Source: VAZQ01 sp963771845
Lineage (GTDB): Bacteria; Pseudomonadota; Alphaproteobacteria; Rhizobiales; Xanthobacteraceae
Assembly (NCBI GenBank): GCA_963771845.1
Contig: CAVYVC010000018.1
Coordinates: 1 to 64,000, forward strand
DNA length: 64,000 bases
Direction: 5' to 3'
Shown here: positions 53,587-63,132 of the stretch, piece after piece
Position numbering within the stretch: the stretch's first letter is position 1
Layout: the number at the start of each line of letters is the position of its first letter
Notes under the pieces: generated by a model
Told to the model about the DNA's origin: nothing
Databases searched by the model: none
The model's input: only the letters and a program-made list of their open reading frames with translations
Made by a program: the position numbers and the translations under genes

Positions 53587-54264
53587 TTACTTCTTCATAT
53601 GCTTCTGCAGAAACGCCATTGAGCGCTGCCACGCGAGCTTGGCGCTCGGCTCGTGGAAGCTTCCGCGCTCGTCGCAGTGGAAGCCATGCTGGGCATCCGG
53701 ATAGACGTAGATCTCGCAATCGGCGCCGCGCTTCTTTTTGACCATCTCGACATCGCTCATGGGAATCGACGCATCCTTGTCGCCGAAATGCATGAGGGTC
53801 GGCACCTTCGGCTTCTCATCGGCATTCTTCGCGATTTGTCCGCCGTAATAACACAAGGCAGCAGCCAGGCCGTTGAGCCGGCATGCCGCGAGAAAAGCAA
53901 TGGTGCCGCCCATGCAGAAGCCCATGATCGCCACCGGTCCGGACGCCTTGAGCTCATCAATGGCGGCCTGCGCATCGCGCAACATCGCGTTCCAGTCGGG
54001 ATTGGCCACGAACTTGCGCGCTTCGGCGATCTCATCGGGCGAATAGCCGCTCTGGAAGTCCTTCACCTGGCGATCGAACAGAGCAGGCGCGACGGCGGCA
54101 TAGCCTTCGGCTGCCAGCCGGTCGCAGACCGCGCGAATGTGATGGTTGACCCCGAAGATTTCCTGAATGACGACAATGCCGCCTTTTGCCGCGCCGGGCG
54201 GATCGGCGCGATAGGCGCCCAGTTGAAACTTGTCGTTGGACGTGAGCGTAAACTGCTTACCCAA
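53587..54264 (-). CDS. Dienelactone hydrolase family protein
   Basis: 225 residues. The catalytic triad is complete: nucleophile Cys in IMGFCMGGTIAFL, Asp in HFGDKDASIPMSD, and His in YPDAQHGFHCDERG. The N-terminal oxyanion loop IQEIFGVNHHIR is typical. It hydrolyses dienelactones or similar esters in aromatic degradation. It is followed by a gene-free 116 bases to the luciferase-like gene, on the same strand. Confidence 0.93.
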   Translation of the reverse strand: MGKQFTLTSNDKFQLGAYRADPPGAAKGGIVVIQEIFGVNHHIRAVCDRLAAEGYAAVAPALFDRQVKDFQSGYSPDEIAEARKFVANPDWNAMLRDAQAAIDELKASGPVAIMGFCMGGTIAFLAACRLNGLAAALCYYGGQIAKNADEKPKVPTLMHFGDKDASIPMSDVEMVKKKRGADCEIYVYPDAQHGFHCDERGSFHEPSAKLAWQRSMAFLQKHMKK

Positions 54265-54379
54265 GAGGACCTCCTGTGAGAGCTTAGGAATGAGCTACAA
54301 AGCTGCGCCCCCGCGCAATGGAGCTCCGGGGGTGCGGCAATTTCTAAGCTTTCACCGCGGCAAAGCCAACACCCAGAGC

Positions 54380-55396
54380 CTACGAGCCGCGCGCTTGCAG
54401 CCCGAAGGCTTGCGCCAGCAGCTCGTACGAATGGCGGCGGGCGCCGTGATCGTAAAGCATGGTGGTGACCATGATCTCGTCTGCCTTCGTCGCGGCGGCC
54501 ATGGGTTCAAGCCGCGCGCGCACTGTTTCCTTGCTGCCGGCAAACAGACGCGCCCGATTGCGCGCAATGAGCGCGCGGTCGGCCGGAGAATAGGGATAAG
54601 CCGACGCTTCTTCGGGACTGGCGAGCGGCAGATATTCGCCGCTGCGCCTGCGCACGAAATTAAGATCAATCGTGGATGCAAGGCGCTCCGCCTCGGCATC
54701 TGTGTCCGCGCATACCACAGCGCAGGCCAGGATCGCATAGGGCACTGCCCGCGCCGCTGAAGGCTTGAAGCCTTCACGGTAGCTCAGCATGGCGGAAAGG
54801 GCATCGTGCTCGGCAAAATGATGGGCAAAGGAGAAGCCGGCGCCGACCAGGGCGGCGAGCTGCGCGCTATAGCCGCTTGATCCAAGCAGCCAAATGGGCG
54901 GCAGGGGAACGTCCTGCGGCATGGCGTGGACGGCGCGAAACGGATGACCTTGTGGGAACGCCCTACTCTCAAACAGGATGAGCTCCTGAAATCTTTCGAG
55001 GAAATCATCATCGCCGTCCTGCCGGCGCCGCAATGCAAAGGACGTGACCGGATCGGTTCCCGGTGCCCGTCCCAGTCCGAGATCGATGCGTCCCGGGAAG
55101 AGCGCTTCAAGGACTTTGAAACGTTCAGCAACCATGAGCGGGGCGTGGTTCGGAAGCATGACCCCGCCGGATCCCACCCGCATGTGCTGCGTCGCGGCTG
55201 CGATCTGCCCGATCATGATGTCGGGCGCGGAGCTCGCAATCGAGGGCAGGTTGTGGTGCTCGGCCACCCAGTAGCGCGTGAATCCCAGCGCCTCGGCCAA
55301 GCGCGCGAGGTCGAGCGAATTGCGCAGCGCAACGGCGCCGGACGAGCCGGCGGCCACCGGGGAAAGATCGAGCACCGAGAGCGGGACCACGCTCAC
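54380..55396 (-). CDS. Luciferase-like flavin-dependent monooxygenase (LLM class)
   Basis: 338 residues. TRYWVAEHHNLPSIASSAPD, VGSGGVMLPNHAPLMVAERF and LGLGRAPGTDP are the hallmarks of the YhbW/alkanal-monooxygenase-like LLM group. The C-terminus holds the usual ALEPMAAATKADEIMVTTML. It oxidises a substrate with FMNH2 and O2 in the cytosol. The gene is co-directional with the small gene at 55407, eleven bases away. Confidence 0.92.
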   Translation of the reverse strand: MSVVPLSVLDLSPVAAGSSGAVALRNSLDLARLAEALGFTRYWVAEHHNLPSIASSAPDIMIGQIAAATQHMRVGSGGVMLPNHAPLMVAERFKVLEALFPGRIDLGLGRAPGTDPVTSFALRRRQDGDDDFLERFQELILFESRAFPQGHPFRAVHAMPQDVPLPPIWLLGSSGYSAQLAALVGAGFSFAHHFAEHDALSAMLSYREGFKPSAARAVPYAILACAVVCADTDAEAERLASTIDLNFVRRRSGEYLPLASPEEASAYPYSPADRALIARNRARLFAGSKETVRARLEPMAAATKADEIMVTTMLYDHGARRHSYELLAQAFGLQARGS

Positions 55397-55406
55397 ACGG
55401 CTGCTC

Positions 55407-55688
55407 TTAGAATCGACGCAGCCGCCAATCCTTCTTCCATCCGGTCAACCGGCCGTTGCGGAACTGGAGCGCAATCGCGGAGGCGACGGGATAAGCGCCG
55501 ACGACCATGGCCTGGCCATAAGCGAGGTAGATCTCGGAGCCGTGGTGTCCGGAATGGTAGAAGAGCGGAACGCCGAGCGCTGCGGCCGATTCCGGAATCG
55601 TCATGCCGAAGGCGAGCGGGATGGTGTTGGACTGATACCCGCAATACGCCGCCCAGCAAATCCAAAGCGATACGACAAATCTTTTCAT
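55407..55688 (-). CDS. Small exported hypothetical protein
   Basis: 93 residues. A signal-like N-terminus (FVVSLWICWAAYCGYQSN) is followed by VPLFYHSGHHGSEIYLAYGQ, a glycine/histidine-rich segment, and a basic C-terminus GRLTGWKKDWRLRRF. No family is recognised. It is likely periplasmic. Its stop lies ten bases before the luciferase-like gene, so co-expression is likely. Confidence 0.6.
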   Translation of the reverse strand: MKRFVVSLWICWAAYCGYQSNTIPLAFGMTIPESAAALGVPLFYHSGHHGSEIYLAYGQAMVVGAYPVASAIALQFRNGRLTGWKKDWRLRRF

Positions 55689-55868
55689 GCAACGCTCGCG
55701 AACACATAACCGCGTACCGCAGCCCTTGCAGGCCGCCCTCCATTTTCAGTCCGTCCCCGGGGTGCGGGCAAGCCCTTGCGGGCTTCAAGCCGCCGAATTG
55801 CTCTGGTGCGCGGCAAAACGGGCACACCAGCGAAGGCTCGCCGGCCTGCGGCCACAGTGGTGCCCTAA

Positions 55869-56831
55869 TTACTCGTCCGGAGAGCCCTTTAGCTTGGCCA
55901 TGCGGGCGCGCCGGGCCCTGGTTTCGCGCCAGAGCAAAAACAGACCCGAACCGGCGACAATGGCAGATCCGATGACCAGGCTCACCGTCGGCATCTCGCC
56001 CCAGATCAGGAAGCCCATAATGCTCGCCCAGATCAACGACAGATAATAGAACGGAGCAACCGCGGACGCCGGTGCGAGATGCAGTGCGCGCGTCCACCAG
56101 TACTGCCCGATGGCATTGGAAGTGCCGTTGAACAAAATCCACACTGCATCGATTGCACTGGGCCATATCCAGGTCCACGGCATGAACAGTGCAAAGAAAA
56201 CCGTCAACAGAGCGAGCTGATAGAGAGTGAGCGTCTCCGCCGATTCCGTCCTGGTCATGCTGCGCACGCCGGCGGTCACTGAACCATAGAGCACGGCGTT
56301 GCCAAGTGCGAACAGCGCGCCGATCTGAAATGTGCCGGTGCCCGGATGCGTGACGATGAGCACACCGCAAAAGCCGACCAGGAGCGCCGTCCAGCGCGCA
56401 GCCCCGACCGCTTCCTTCAGCACGAGCGCAGAAGCAAGGGTGGCAAACAGCGGCGCAGAAAAGTTGATGGCAATGGCGCCCGCAAGCGGCATCATCGTGA
56501 ATGCGAAGAGCAGGAAAGTTTGTGAGAGACCCTGCGAGCCGCTTCGCAAGAGATGGTGGCGCAGACGCTGGGTTCGAAAAACGGAAAGCCCGGTTTGCGG
56601 CAGGATGAATATGGAGCAGACGATCAAGGAGACCAGGGTTCGGGTGAAGAGGACCTCCCCGATCGGATAGCTCTGCACCAGCCATTTCGACGCCGCGCTG
56701 GAGGCCGCGAACACGAATGTGGCACCATTCATGTAAAAGATGGCGAGTGGAACGTGGTCGCGCCGCGTGCCTTCGTTCGCCGCGGAGGCGGTGCCCGGCT
56801 CTGCCAAGCGAGATTGCGTGCTGTCTTGCAT
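55869..56831 (-). CDS. EamA-family (DMT) transporter
   Basis: 320 residues with about ten membrane helices in two EamA halves (LAIFYMNGATFVFAASSAAS to VALMTHP-like VLIVTHPGTGTFQIG, then APASAVAPFYYLSLIWASIM and GSAIVAGSGLFLLWRETRAR). A cytosolic head and a charged tail flank it. It likely exports a metabolite or an amino-acid derivative. It is independent of the EamA gene at 48447; the two share topology but differ in sequence. Confidence 0.9.
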   Translation of the reverse strand: MQDSTQSRLAEPGTASAANEGTRRDHVPLAIFYMNGATFVFAASSAASKWLVQSYPIGEVLFTRTLVSLIVCSIFILPQTGLSVFRTQRLRHHLLRSGSQGLSQTFLLFAFTMMPLAGAIAINFSAPLFATLASALVLKEAVGAARWTALLVGFCGVLIVTHPGTGTFQIGALFALGNAVLYGSVTAGVRSMTRTESAETLTLYQLALLTVFFALFMPWTWIWPSAIDAVWILFNGTSNAIGQYWWTRALHLAPASAVAPFYYLSLIWASIMGFLIWGEMPTVSLVIGSAIVAGSGLFLLWRETRARRARMAKLKGSPDE

Positions 56832-57010
56832 TAGCGAGCGTTATTGCACGCGGCTTCGCGCCCTGGCATGTGTCTCACACATGACGGTCAGGCGATTTTG
56901 ATCAAGCGCCGGAACGCCCAGGAGGCACGCGAGGCTACAATTAGGCCTAAATTGCTGCTAACGTCCCCCACGTCGGTCGAGTCTGAGTATTTGCGTAACA
57001 GGAGCGTGTG

Positions 57011-57211
57011 ATGGCCAGCAATCCTTTTCAAGACTGGAGACGGGAGTGTGAGGTGGTGCAAAAGGAAATGGACCGCCTGATCACCGCAGGCCGTCCGCAA
57101 ACGCCGGAGGAGCGGCAGGTTCGCCAGCTTCAGTTCACTGCGCTCATCGAGCGGCGGGATGCCGCGGCGCGCAACCTGTTGCAGTCCACCAGCCGCCGCC
57201 CGAAGCAATAG
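57011..57211 (+). CDS. Small hypothetical cytosolic protein
   Basis: 66 residues starting MASNPFQDWRRECEVVQKEM. It is two amphipathic helices (ECEVVQKEMDRLITAGRPQT and RQVRQLQFTALIERRDAAAR) with a basic tail. AGGAG lies seven bases before the ATG at 57011, so this is preferred to GTG 57008. No family is recognised and no membrane segment is present. Confidence 0.6.
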   Translation: MASNPFQDWRRECEVVQKEMDRLITAGRPQTPEERQVRQLQFTALIERRDAAARNLLQSTSRRPKQ

Positions 57212-57271
57212 CTCCTTACATTCTGCTTTTGGACCAGCGCGAACTTTTGTGGATGCCGCGCGCTGTTTGAT

Positions 57272-58072
57272 TCACACATATTTCAGCGTCAGGCCGCCGT
57301 CGACGATGAGCTCGAGGCCGGTGACATAGCGGCTCTCATCGCTCGCAAGATAGAGCGCGGCATTGGCCACATCCCATGCGGTGCCCCCGAAGCCCATGGG
57401 CACCTGGCGCGCCCGCGCCTTCCAGATCTCCTCTTCGCCGCCATAGGCTGCGGCAAGCCCGGCTGATTTGAGCACCATCGGTGTTTCCATCAGCCCGGGC
57501 AGAATGGCGTTCACCCGGATTCGTTTCGCCGCATATTGAACGGCCGTCGTGCGGGTGAGGTGATTCATCGCCGCCTTGCTGGCGTAATAGGTCGCGTAGG
57601 GCACGCCGGTGTAGCGAATACCGGCGACGGAAGAGATATTGATGATCGAGCCGCCACCCTGCTTCTCCATCACCGGAATCGCATGCTTCATGGCGAGAAA
57701 GCAGCTCTTCAAATTGACCGCCATGACCCGATCCCATTCCTCCTCGCTCACCTCGACGACGCCACCGAGGACGGCAATGCCGACATTATTGTCGAGCACA
57801 TCAATGCGGCCATACATCTTGCGGCATTCCTCGACCATGCCTGTCATACCGGCTGAGCTCGTCGCATCCGCTGCAAAGGGGCGCGCGTGTCCGCCCTCGG
57901 CGCGGATGATCCCGACGGTCTCTTCGGCCGCCGCGGCGTTGATATCGACGCAGAACACGCGCGCACCTTCGCGCGCGAATGTCACCGCGGTTGCCTTGCC
58001 GTTGCCCCAGCCGGGACCGATCGAGCCGGCGCCGACCACAATCGCTACTTTGTCTTTCAAGCGATTAGCCAT
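57272..58072 (-). CDS. SDR-family dehydrogenase
   Basis: 266 residues, classical short-chain dehydrogenase. The cofactor motif is VGAGSIGPGWGNG, slightly extended in the glycine loop. VLDNNVGIAVLGG stands in place of NNAG, and the catalytic Ser-Tyr-Lys lies in NISSVAGIRYTGVPYATYYA then SKAAM. The C-terminus YLASDESRYVTGLELIVDGG is typical. It oxidises or reduces an alcohol/ketone with NAD(P). Its partner genes are not evident. Confidence 0.93.
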   Translation of the reverse strand: MANRLKDKVAIVVGAGSIGPGWGNGKATAVTFAREGARVFCVDINAAAAEETVGIIRAEGGHARPFAADATSSAGMTGMVEECRKMYGRIDVLDNNVGIAVLGGVVEVSEEEWDRVMAVNLKSCFLAMKHAIPVMEKQGGGSIINISSVAGIRYTGVPYATYYASKAAMNHLTRTTAVQYAAKRIRVNAILPGLMETPMVLKSAGLAAAYGGEEEIWKARARQVPMGFGGTAWDVANAALYLASDESRYVTGLELIVDGGLTLKYV

Positions 58073-58437
58073 TTGATGACTCGCTCTGGCCGCGCGCCGT
58101 GCTCCACCTCTCCCCGCTGGGGCCCCCGCTGGGGAGAGGTCGGCCGCGAAGCGGCCGGGTGAGGGGGGTCAGAACGCACGCCTGTTCTTGAGTCACTGGG
58201 ATTGCTGCCGCGAGACGAGACTAATCCGAGTGCCGCAAGTCGGTACCGCCCGAATTGCGGTGTCAAGCCCGGCAATGACCCCGGGCTAAACAAGGTTTTA
58301 TCGATTGGCCAACAGATGCGTCGGGGATGCGGCGTCAGCTTTCACCAGCAGCGGACATAGCGTCTGATCGGCTGTGGTAGCTAAATGCCACAACCGGTCG
58401 TGAGCAGATGCAGCAAATAACTTGCCCAAGTGAGCGC
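58073..58437. repeat. Intergenic region with dispersed hairpin repeat
   Basis: ACCTCTCCCC (58106-58115) pairs with GGGGAGAGGT (58131-58140) and is followed by CGGCCGCGAAGCGGCCG and GGTGAGGGGG. This arrangement is the widespread alphaproteobacterial CTCTCCCC…GGGGAGAGG…TGAGGGG intergenic repeat. The remaining 250 bases up to the next stop show no gene. Confidence 0.7.
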
Positions 58438-59457
58438 CTACTCGATCACGTCATCGGCGCGAGCGAGCAGCGTGTCCGGCACGATCAGACCGAGCGCCTT
58501 GGCCGTCTTGAGATTGATGACCATCTCGTACTTGGTTGGCGTTTGAACAGGAAGATCGCCCAATCTTTCGCCCTTGAGGAGCCGAGAAACGTAACCCGCG
58601 GCTTGCCGATACTGGTCGATCGGGTCCGGACCGTAGTAGATCAAGCCGCCCTCGGCGACGAAATACCGGAACGGGTAAACGGCGGGCAACCGATGTCGGT
58701 CGGCCTGCGTGATGATCTGCTTGCGCTGAACGATCGCCAAGGAATTTGGCAGAATGATCAACCCACCGTTCGGCTTACCTGCGAATTCATCGACATTGCG
58801 CTCCAAAGCACTCGCATCGCGGAGGTTCAGGGGACTCGCTTCTACCTTTTGAGACGGTGCCAAGGCCTGAATTGCGCCGAACAGGCCGGTTCCAGACGGG
58901 TTTGCCGGATCGCGCAGTACCGCCACTCGCGTAACCCCTGGCGCAATTTGTTTGAGCAGCTCCAGCCATTTTCCGCCGATGTCATAATCGAAAACCGTAA
59001 ATCCAGTCGCATTCCGTCCCGGGCGTGCGAGACTATCCACAAAGCCGGCACCTACAGGGTCCGTCACCTGCACGAACACGATGGGAATGGTTGAGGTGAC
59101 TTGTTGCAGTGGCCCAACGTGCGAGCCACCCGCCGCCAATATGACATCTGGCGCGAGCGACACCAATTCGGCCGCATATTGGCGAATGCGCCCGGCGTCG
59201 CCTCCCGTCCATCTGTAGTGAATTTCGAGATTGGTGCCGGGCATCCAGCCCAGCGATCCAAGCTGCTTCTCAAAGGCGGATACATAGGCCTTTGACTCTG
59301 GGTCCTGTTCATTGAGGTAGAGAAATACGCCTACCCGCGGCTGAGACTTTGATTGCTGTGCTGCTGGCTGTTGCCCAAGAGCTGCGAGCGGCCAGGCCGC
59401 CGCTGCACCCGCAAACAGCGTGATGAACTCGCGCCGTCTAATGCGATCGAATTGCAT
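58438..59457 (-). CDS. PF04392 ABC substrate-binding protein
   Basis: 339 residues. The Tat signal RRREFITLFAGAAAAWPLAA leads to LGSLGWMPGTNLEIHYRWTG, VSLAPDVILAAGGSHVGPLQ and the C-terminal family tag INLKTAKALGLIVPDTLLAR. GGAAAG precedes the ATG at 59457. It is one of three intact members in this window and lies on the left of a recombinase gene. Its ligand is unknown and no permease lies nearby. Confidence 0.92.
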   Translation of the reverse strand: MQFDRIRRREFITLFAGAAAAWPLAALGQQPAAQQSKSQPRVGVFLYLNEQDPESKAYVSAFEKQLGSLGWMPGTNLEIHYRWTGGDAGRIRQYAAELVSLAPDVILAAGGSHVGPLQQVTSTIPIVFVQVTDPVGAGFVDSLARPGRNATGFTVFDYDIGGKWLELLKQIAPGVTRVAVLRDPANPSGTGLFGAIQALAPSQKVEASPLNLRDASALERNVDEFAGKPNGGLIILPNSLAIVQRKQIITQADRHRLPAVYPFRYFVAEGGLIYYGPDPIDQYRQAAGYVSRLLKGERLGDLPVQTPTKYEMVINLKTAKALGLIVPDTLLARADDVIE

Positions 59458-59685
59458 CTGCTTTCCCTAGCCGGAGAAGCAGCATAGCGGATTGGCGAGG
59501 GTCAGGTCAGGGGCTTGCTGCGCTGCGGGACTTCATTCCGGCCTATGTCAGTTGAGGGTCATAAGCACCGGCCCTTATCGGTCCCGAGCCCGAGCCTATG
59601 TCTGCACCACTCCCGAAAGCTACCCTAATTCAGCGGATTAGGCATCCGGCGCACCATGTCGTCCTCACTTAACCCAAAGGAGGCG

Positions 59686-60311
59686 ATGACAACTCGATCC
59701 TACCCCCACCGAAGCGCACGCCGTGGAACAAGGGGAAGCTGATCGGGGCGAAACCGCCGCTGTTGGCAAGGCACGTCTGGTCCATTCGGACGAAGCTTCA
59801 AATCGAAAGGCGAGCCCGCGAGTTGGCAATGTTCAATCTCGCCATTGATAGCAAGCTGCGAGGTTGCGATGTCGTCGCGCTGAGGGTCGAAGACGTTGCC
59901 CCGAACGGATACCCGCTCGCCCGTGCGACGGTGCGGCAGAGAAAGACCGGGCGTCCAGTCCGCTTCGAGTTGACGGAGCAGACGCGCCAGGCCGTTGACG
60001 ACTACCTCAAGGCGACCGGCAAGGTGCCCGGCGAATTTCTCTTCACCAGCCGCCGGCGGGTTGGTGAGGCCATGACAACACGGCAGTACGCGCGGCTCGT
60101 CGCAGAATGGATCGCGGGCATCGGATTGGACCCGCACATCTTTGCCACGCACTCGCTCCGCCGCACGAAGGCGACCTTGATCTACCGTCGCACCGGCAAC
60201 CTGCGTGCGGTCCAGCTTTTGCTTGGCCACACGAAGTTGGAAAGTACGGTCCGGTATCTCGGAATCGAGGTCGATGATGCACTTGCCATCGCTGAGCAAG
60301 TTGAAGTCTGA
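59686..60311 (+). CDS. Small tyrosine recombinase, one-base frameshift near the start
   Basis: About 208 residues after repair. The ATG at 59686 follows AAAGGAGG, but the frame is broken within two codons: one A in the run after ACA is missing; with it the protein reads MTNSILPPPKRTPWNKGKLI. The catalytic domain is complete: Arg in DSKLRGCDVV, His-x-x-Arg in ATHSLRRTKATLI and GHTKLESTVRYLG with the nucleophile Tyr. It lacks the usual SAM-like N-terminal arm-binding domain. It belongs to a widespread alphaproteobacterial short-integrase type. It sits between two paralogous PF04392 genes. Confidence 0.88.
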
Positions 60312-60413
60312 AGTGTCCGGGCAGAGCGGACATGCTCTGCCCTATTGCTAGCGGTGCTTTGTGCCAGGAGGAGACCTGAGCAGGTGCAACAACGTGCATG
60401 AACAAAGTTGCGG

Positions 60414-61400
60414 TTACTCGATCACCTCGTCGGCGAGCAACAACACAGGCTGCGGGATTGTGAACCCGAGGACTCTTGCGGTCTTCAGATTGATGACAAG
60501 CTCGTATTTAACCGGCGACTGCGCAGGCAAATCAGCCGCCGATTCGCCTTTCAGGATTCGATCCACATAGGCGCTTGAACGGCGAAAAATATCGCTGGTA
60601 TCAGGCCCGTAAGACATCAGACCTCCCTCAACGGCGAGTGTCCGATAAACGGAAATTATTGGTACGCCATGTTCTCTCGCCGATTTTATGATCGCTTCAC
60701 GCTGATCGACGATGAACACGTCCCCCGGAGCGATCAAGCCGCTGCCCGATTCGCGTCCTAACTTGGCGATCGCCAAATCGACGTCGGCGACATCGTGAAC
60801 GTGCGCCGCCTCAATTTCGGTTAAGAACGGCGACTTCGTGGCTTTGAAAGAACGAAGGTATCTGTCGTAATAGGGCGAGGTATCCGGATCGAACATCACT
60901 GCGACCCGATGCAAGTTGGGGACCACGTCGTTCAGCAGGTTTATCCATTTCCCAACCATTTCAAATTCAATAAATGTAAATCCCGTGATGTTCGCCCCTG
61001 GCCGTGCAAGGCTTGAAATGAAGCCCTGACCCACTGGATCATTCACGACCGAGAATATAATTGGAATTGAGCTTGTGGCTTGGCGCAGCGCGGCAAGTAC
61101 CGGCGTACTATTTGCAACTATGACATCAGGGGCCAGACCGACCAGCTCTTTCGCGTATCGATTGATCAAGCCCAGATCGCTGGCGCCATATCGATAATCA
61201 ATCGCAACATTGCGCCCCTCGATCCACCCGAGGTCGCGTAAGCCTAGCCGGAATGCTTGGACACGTGATTTCGCTTCCGGACCTTCCGCGAGCCCGAGCA
61301 GCACGCCGATGCGCCGCATCCGGTCTGGCTGCTGCGCGCGTGCCGCTAGCGGCCACGCCACCGCGCCGCCCATGAACGTAATGAATTTCCGTCGCCTCAT
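60414..61400 (-). CDS. PF04392 ABC substrate-binding protein
   Basis: 328 residues from ATG 61400. The Tat signal RRRKFITFMGGAVAWPLAAR is followed by LGLRDLGWIEGRNVAIDYRY, VGLAPDVIVANSTPVLAALR, RPGANITGFTF and INLKTARVLGFTIPQPVLLL. GGAAAGG precedes the start. It shares C-terminal motifs with the gene at 58438 on the other side of the recombinase, though the two are clearly diverged. An upstream extension to 61469 is not supported. Confidence 0.92.
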   Translation of the reverse strand: MRRRKFITFMGGAVAWPLAARAQQPDRMRRIGVLLGLAEGPEAKSRVQAFRLGLRDLGWIEGRNVAIDYRYGASDLGLINRYAKELVGLAPDVIVANSTPVLAALRQATSSIPIIFSVVNDPVGQGFISSLARPGANITGFTFIEFEMVGKWINLLNDVVPNLHRVAVMFDPDTSPYYDRYLRSFKATKSPFLTEIEAAHVHDVADVDLAIAKLGRESGSGLIAPGDVFIVDQREAIIKSAREHGVPIISVYRTLAVEGGLMSYGPDTSDIFRRSSAYVDRILKGESAADLPAQSPVKYELVINLKTARVLGFTIPQPVLLLADEVIE

Positions 61401-61691
61401 GAGCCTTTCCCAAGTCCGAGGTCGACACCCTAGCACATCGATAAGAAAAGCTGTTGTGCGTCGCAGCAAATCAGGTCATGCATCTTCCGGTTTGGGTCAA
61501 AAGCAGCGTCGCAGCCAGCCGCGCCACGTCTCCTTCCACCGGCTGCGGACATTGATCCGCGCGAGCATCCGCTGGTCAAGCCGTCCAACTCTGCTCGGGT
61601 GCCCGCCGGGAGGGGCGTGAATCGTCGATGAAAAGGTGCTAATTCCGTGGCACTCGATCCCGGCAGACATCGAAAACGAAGAGAGGCGCCC

Positions 61692-63122
61692 ATGTACACC
61701 GATCTCGCGCTCTATATCGACGGCAAATGGATCAACGGGGGCGGCAACCGCAAGGGCGAGGACGTCCTCAATCCTGTGACCGAAAAGCCGCTCGCCCATC
61801 TGCCCCATGCCAGCAAGGCCGACCTCGATGAGGCGCTGGAAGCCGCCAAGAAGGGCTTTGCGCTGTGGCGTGCGACATCGGCCTACGACCGCGCCAAGAT
61901 TTTGCGCAAAGCCGCCGACCTCATGCGCGAGCGTCATGACGCGATCTCCAAGATCATGGTCCAGGAGCAGGGCAAGGTCTATGTCGAAGCGCGCGCCGAG
62001 GTAATCACGTCGGCCGACATCATTGACTGGTATGCCGAGGAGGGCCGCCGCAGCTATGGGCGCATCGTGCCCGGACGCGCCAAGGGCACTCGCCAGCTCG
62101 TGGTGACGGAGCCGGTCGGCATCGTGGCGGCGTTCACGCCGTGGAATTTCCCGGTGCTCACGCCGGCGCGCAAGATCGGCGGCGCGCTCGCGGCTGGCTG
62201 CGCGCTCATTCTCAAGGCATCGGAAGAGACGCCGGGTGCCTGCGTCGAGATGGTGCGCTGCTTCGTCGATGCCGGCTTGCCGGCCGGCGTCCTCAATCTG
62301 GTGTTCGGCGTACCCTCGGAGGTCTCCGAGCATCTCCTGGCCAAGGATGCGGTGCGCAAGATTTCATTCACCGGCTCGATCCCGGTCGGCAAGCATCTCA
62401 CCGCGCTTGCAGCCAAGGGCATGAAGCGTACCACCATGGAGCTCGGTGGCCACTCGCCGGTCGTGGTGTTCGCGGATGCCGATCCCGAAAAGGCCGCCGA
62501 CACCATCGCCGCGTTCAAGTATCGCAACGCCGGCCAAGTCTGTATCTCACCCACCCGATTTTACGTGCAGGAAGGCGTCTACAAGAAATTCCTCGCCCGC
62601 TTCACCGACTATGCCCGCGGTCTCAAGCTTGGCGACGGATTGGAAAAGGGGATCACCATGGGTCCCATGGCCAATTCGCGCCGGATTGATGCCATGGAAA
62701 GCTTTGTCGCCGACGCCAAGAGCCGCGGCGGCACGGTCGTTACCGGCGGCAAGCGGCACGGCAACCAGGGCTATTTCTATGAGCCGACCGTCGTCACTGA
62801 AGTGCCTGACGATTCCAAGGTGATGACGCAAGAGCCGTTCGGACCGATTGCCCCGATCGTGACTTTCAAGACCTTCGACGAGGTCGTGGAGCGCGCAAAC
62901 TCGCTCCAATTCGGGCTTGCGGCCTATGCGTTCACGACGTCGAACGCAACCGCCGCCGCCATCGGGGACGCGATCGAATCCGGAATGGTCGGCGTCAACT
63001 CGATTGCCGTATCGACGCCGGAAACACCGTTCGGCGGCGTGAAAGAATCCGGCCACGGCAGCGAAGGCGGCATCGAGGGCCTCGGCGCCTATCTGAACAC
63101 CAAATTCATTTCGCAGGGGTAG
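61692..63122 (+). CDS. NAD(P)-dependent aldehyde/semialdehyde dehydrogenase
   Basis: 476 residues, ALDH superfamily. AAFTPWNFPVLTPARKIGGA is the cofactor loop, Glu lies in KRTTMELGGHSPVVVF, the catalytic Cys in KYRNAGQVCISPTRFY, and TQEPFGPIAPIVTF and SGHGSEGGIEGLGAYLNTKF follow. It closely resembles succinate-semialdehyde dehydrogenases (GabD-type) of alphaproteobacteria. Start ATG 61692 follows AGAGG. It is single; a dispersed repeat follows the stop. Confidence 0.93.
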   Translation: MYTDLALYIDGKWINGGGNRKGEDVLNPVTEKPLAHLPHASKADLDEALEAAKKGFALWRATSAYDRAKILRKAADLMRERHDAISKIMVQEQGKVYVEARAEVITSADIIDWYAEEGRRSYGRIVPGRAKGTRQLVVTEPVGIVAAFTPWNFPVLTPARKIGGALAAGCALILKASEETPGACVEMVRCFVDAGLPAGVLNLVFGVPSEVSEHLLAKDAVRKISFTGSIPVGKHLTALAAKGMKRTTMELGGHSPVVVFADADPEKAADTIAAFKYRNAGQVCISPTRFYVQEGVYKKFLARFTDYARGLKLGDGLEKGITMGPMANSRRIDAMESFVADAKSRGGTVVTGGKRHGNQGYFYEPTVVTEVPDDSKVMTQEPFGPIAPIVTFKTFDEVVERANSLQFGLAAYAFTTSNATAAAIGDAIESGMVGVNSIAVSTPETPFGGVKESGHGSEGGIEGLGAYLNTKFISQG

Positions 63123-63132
63123 CGCGGAGGTC

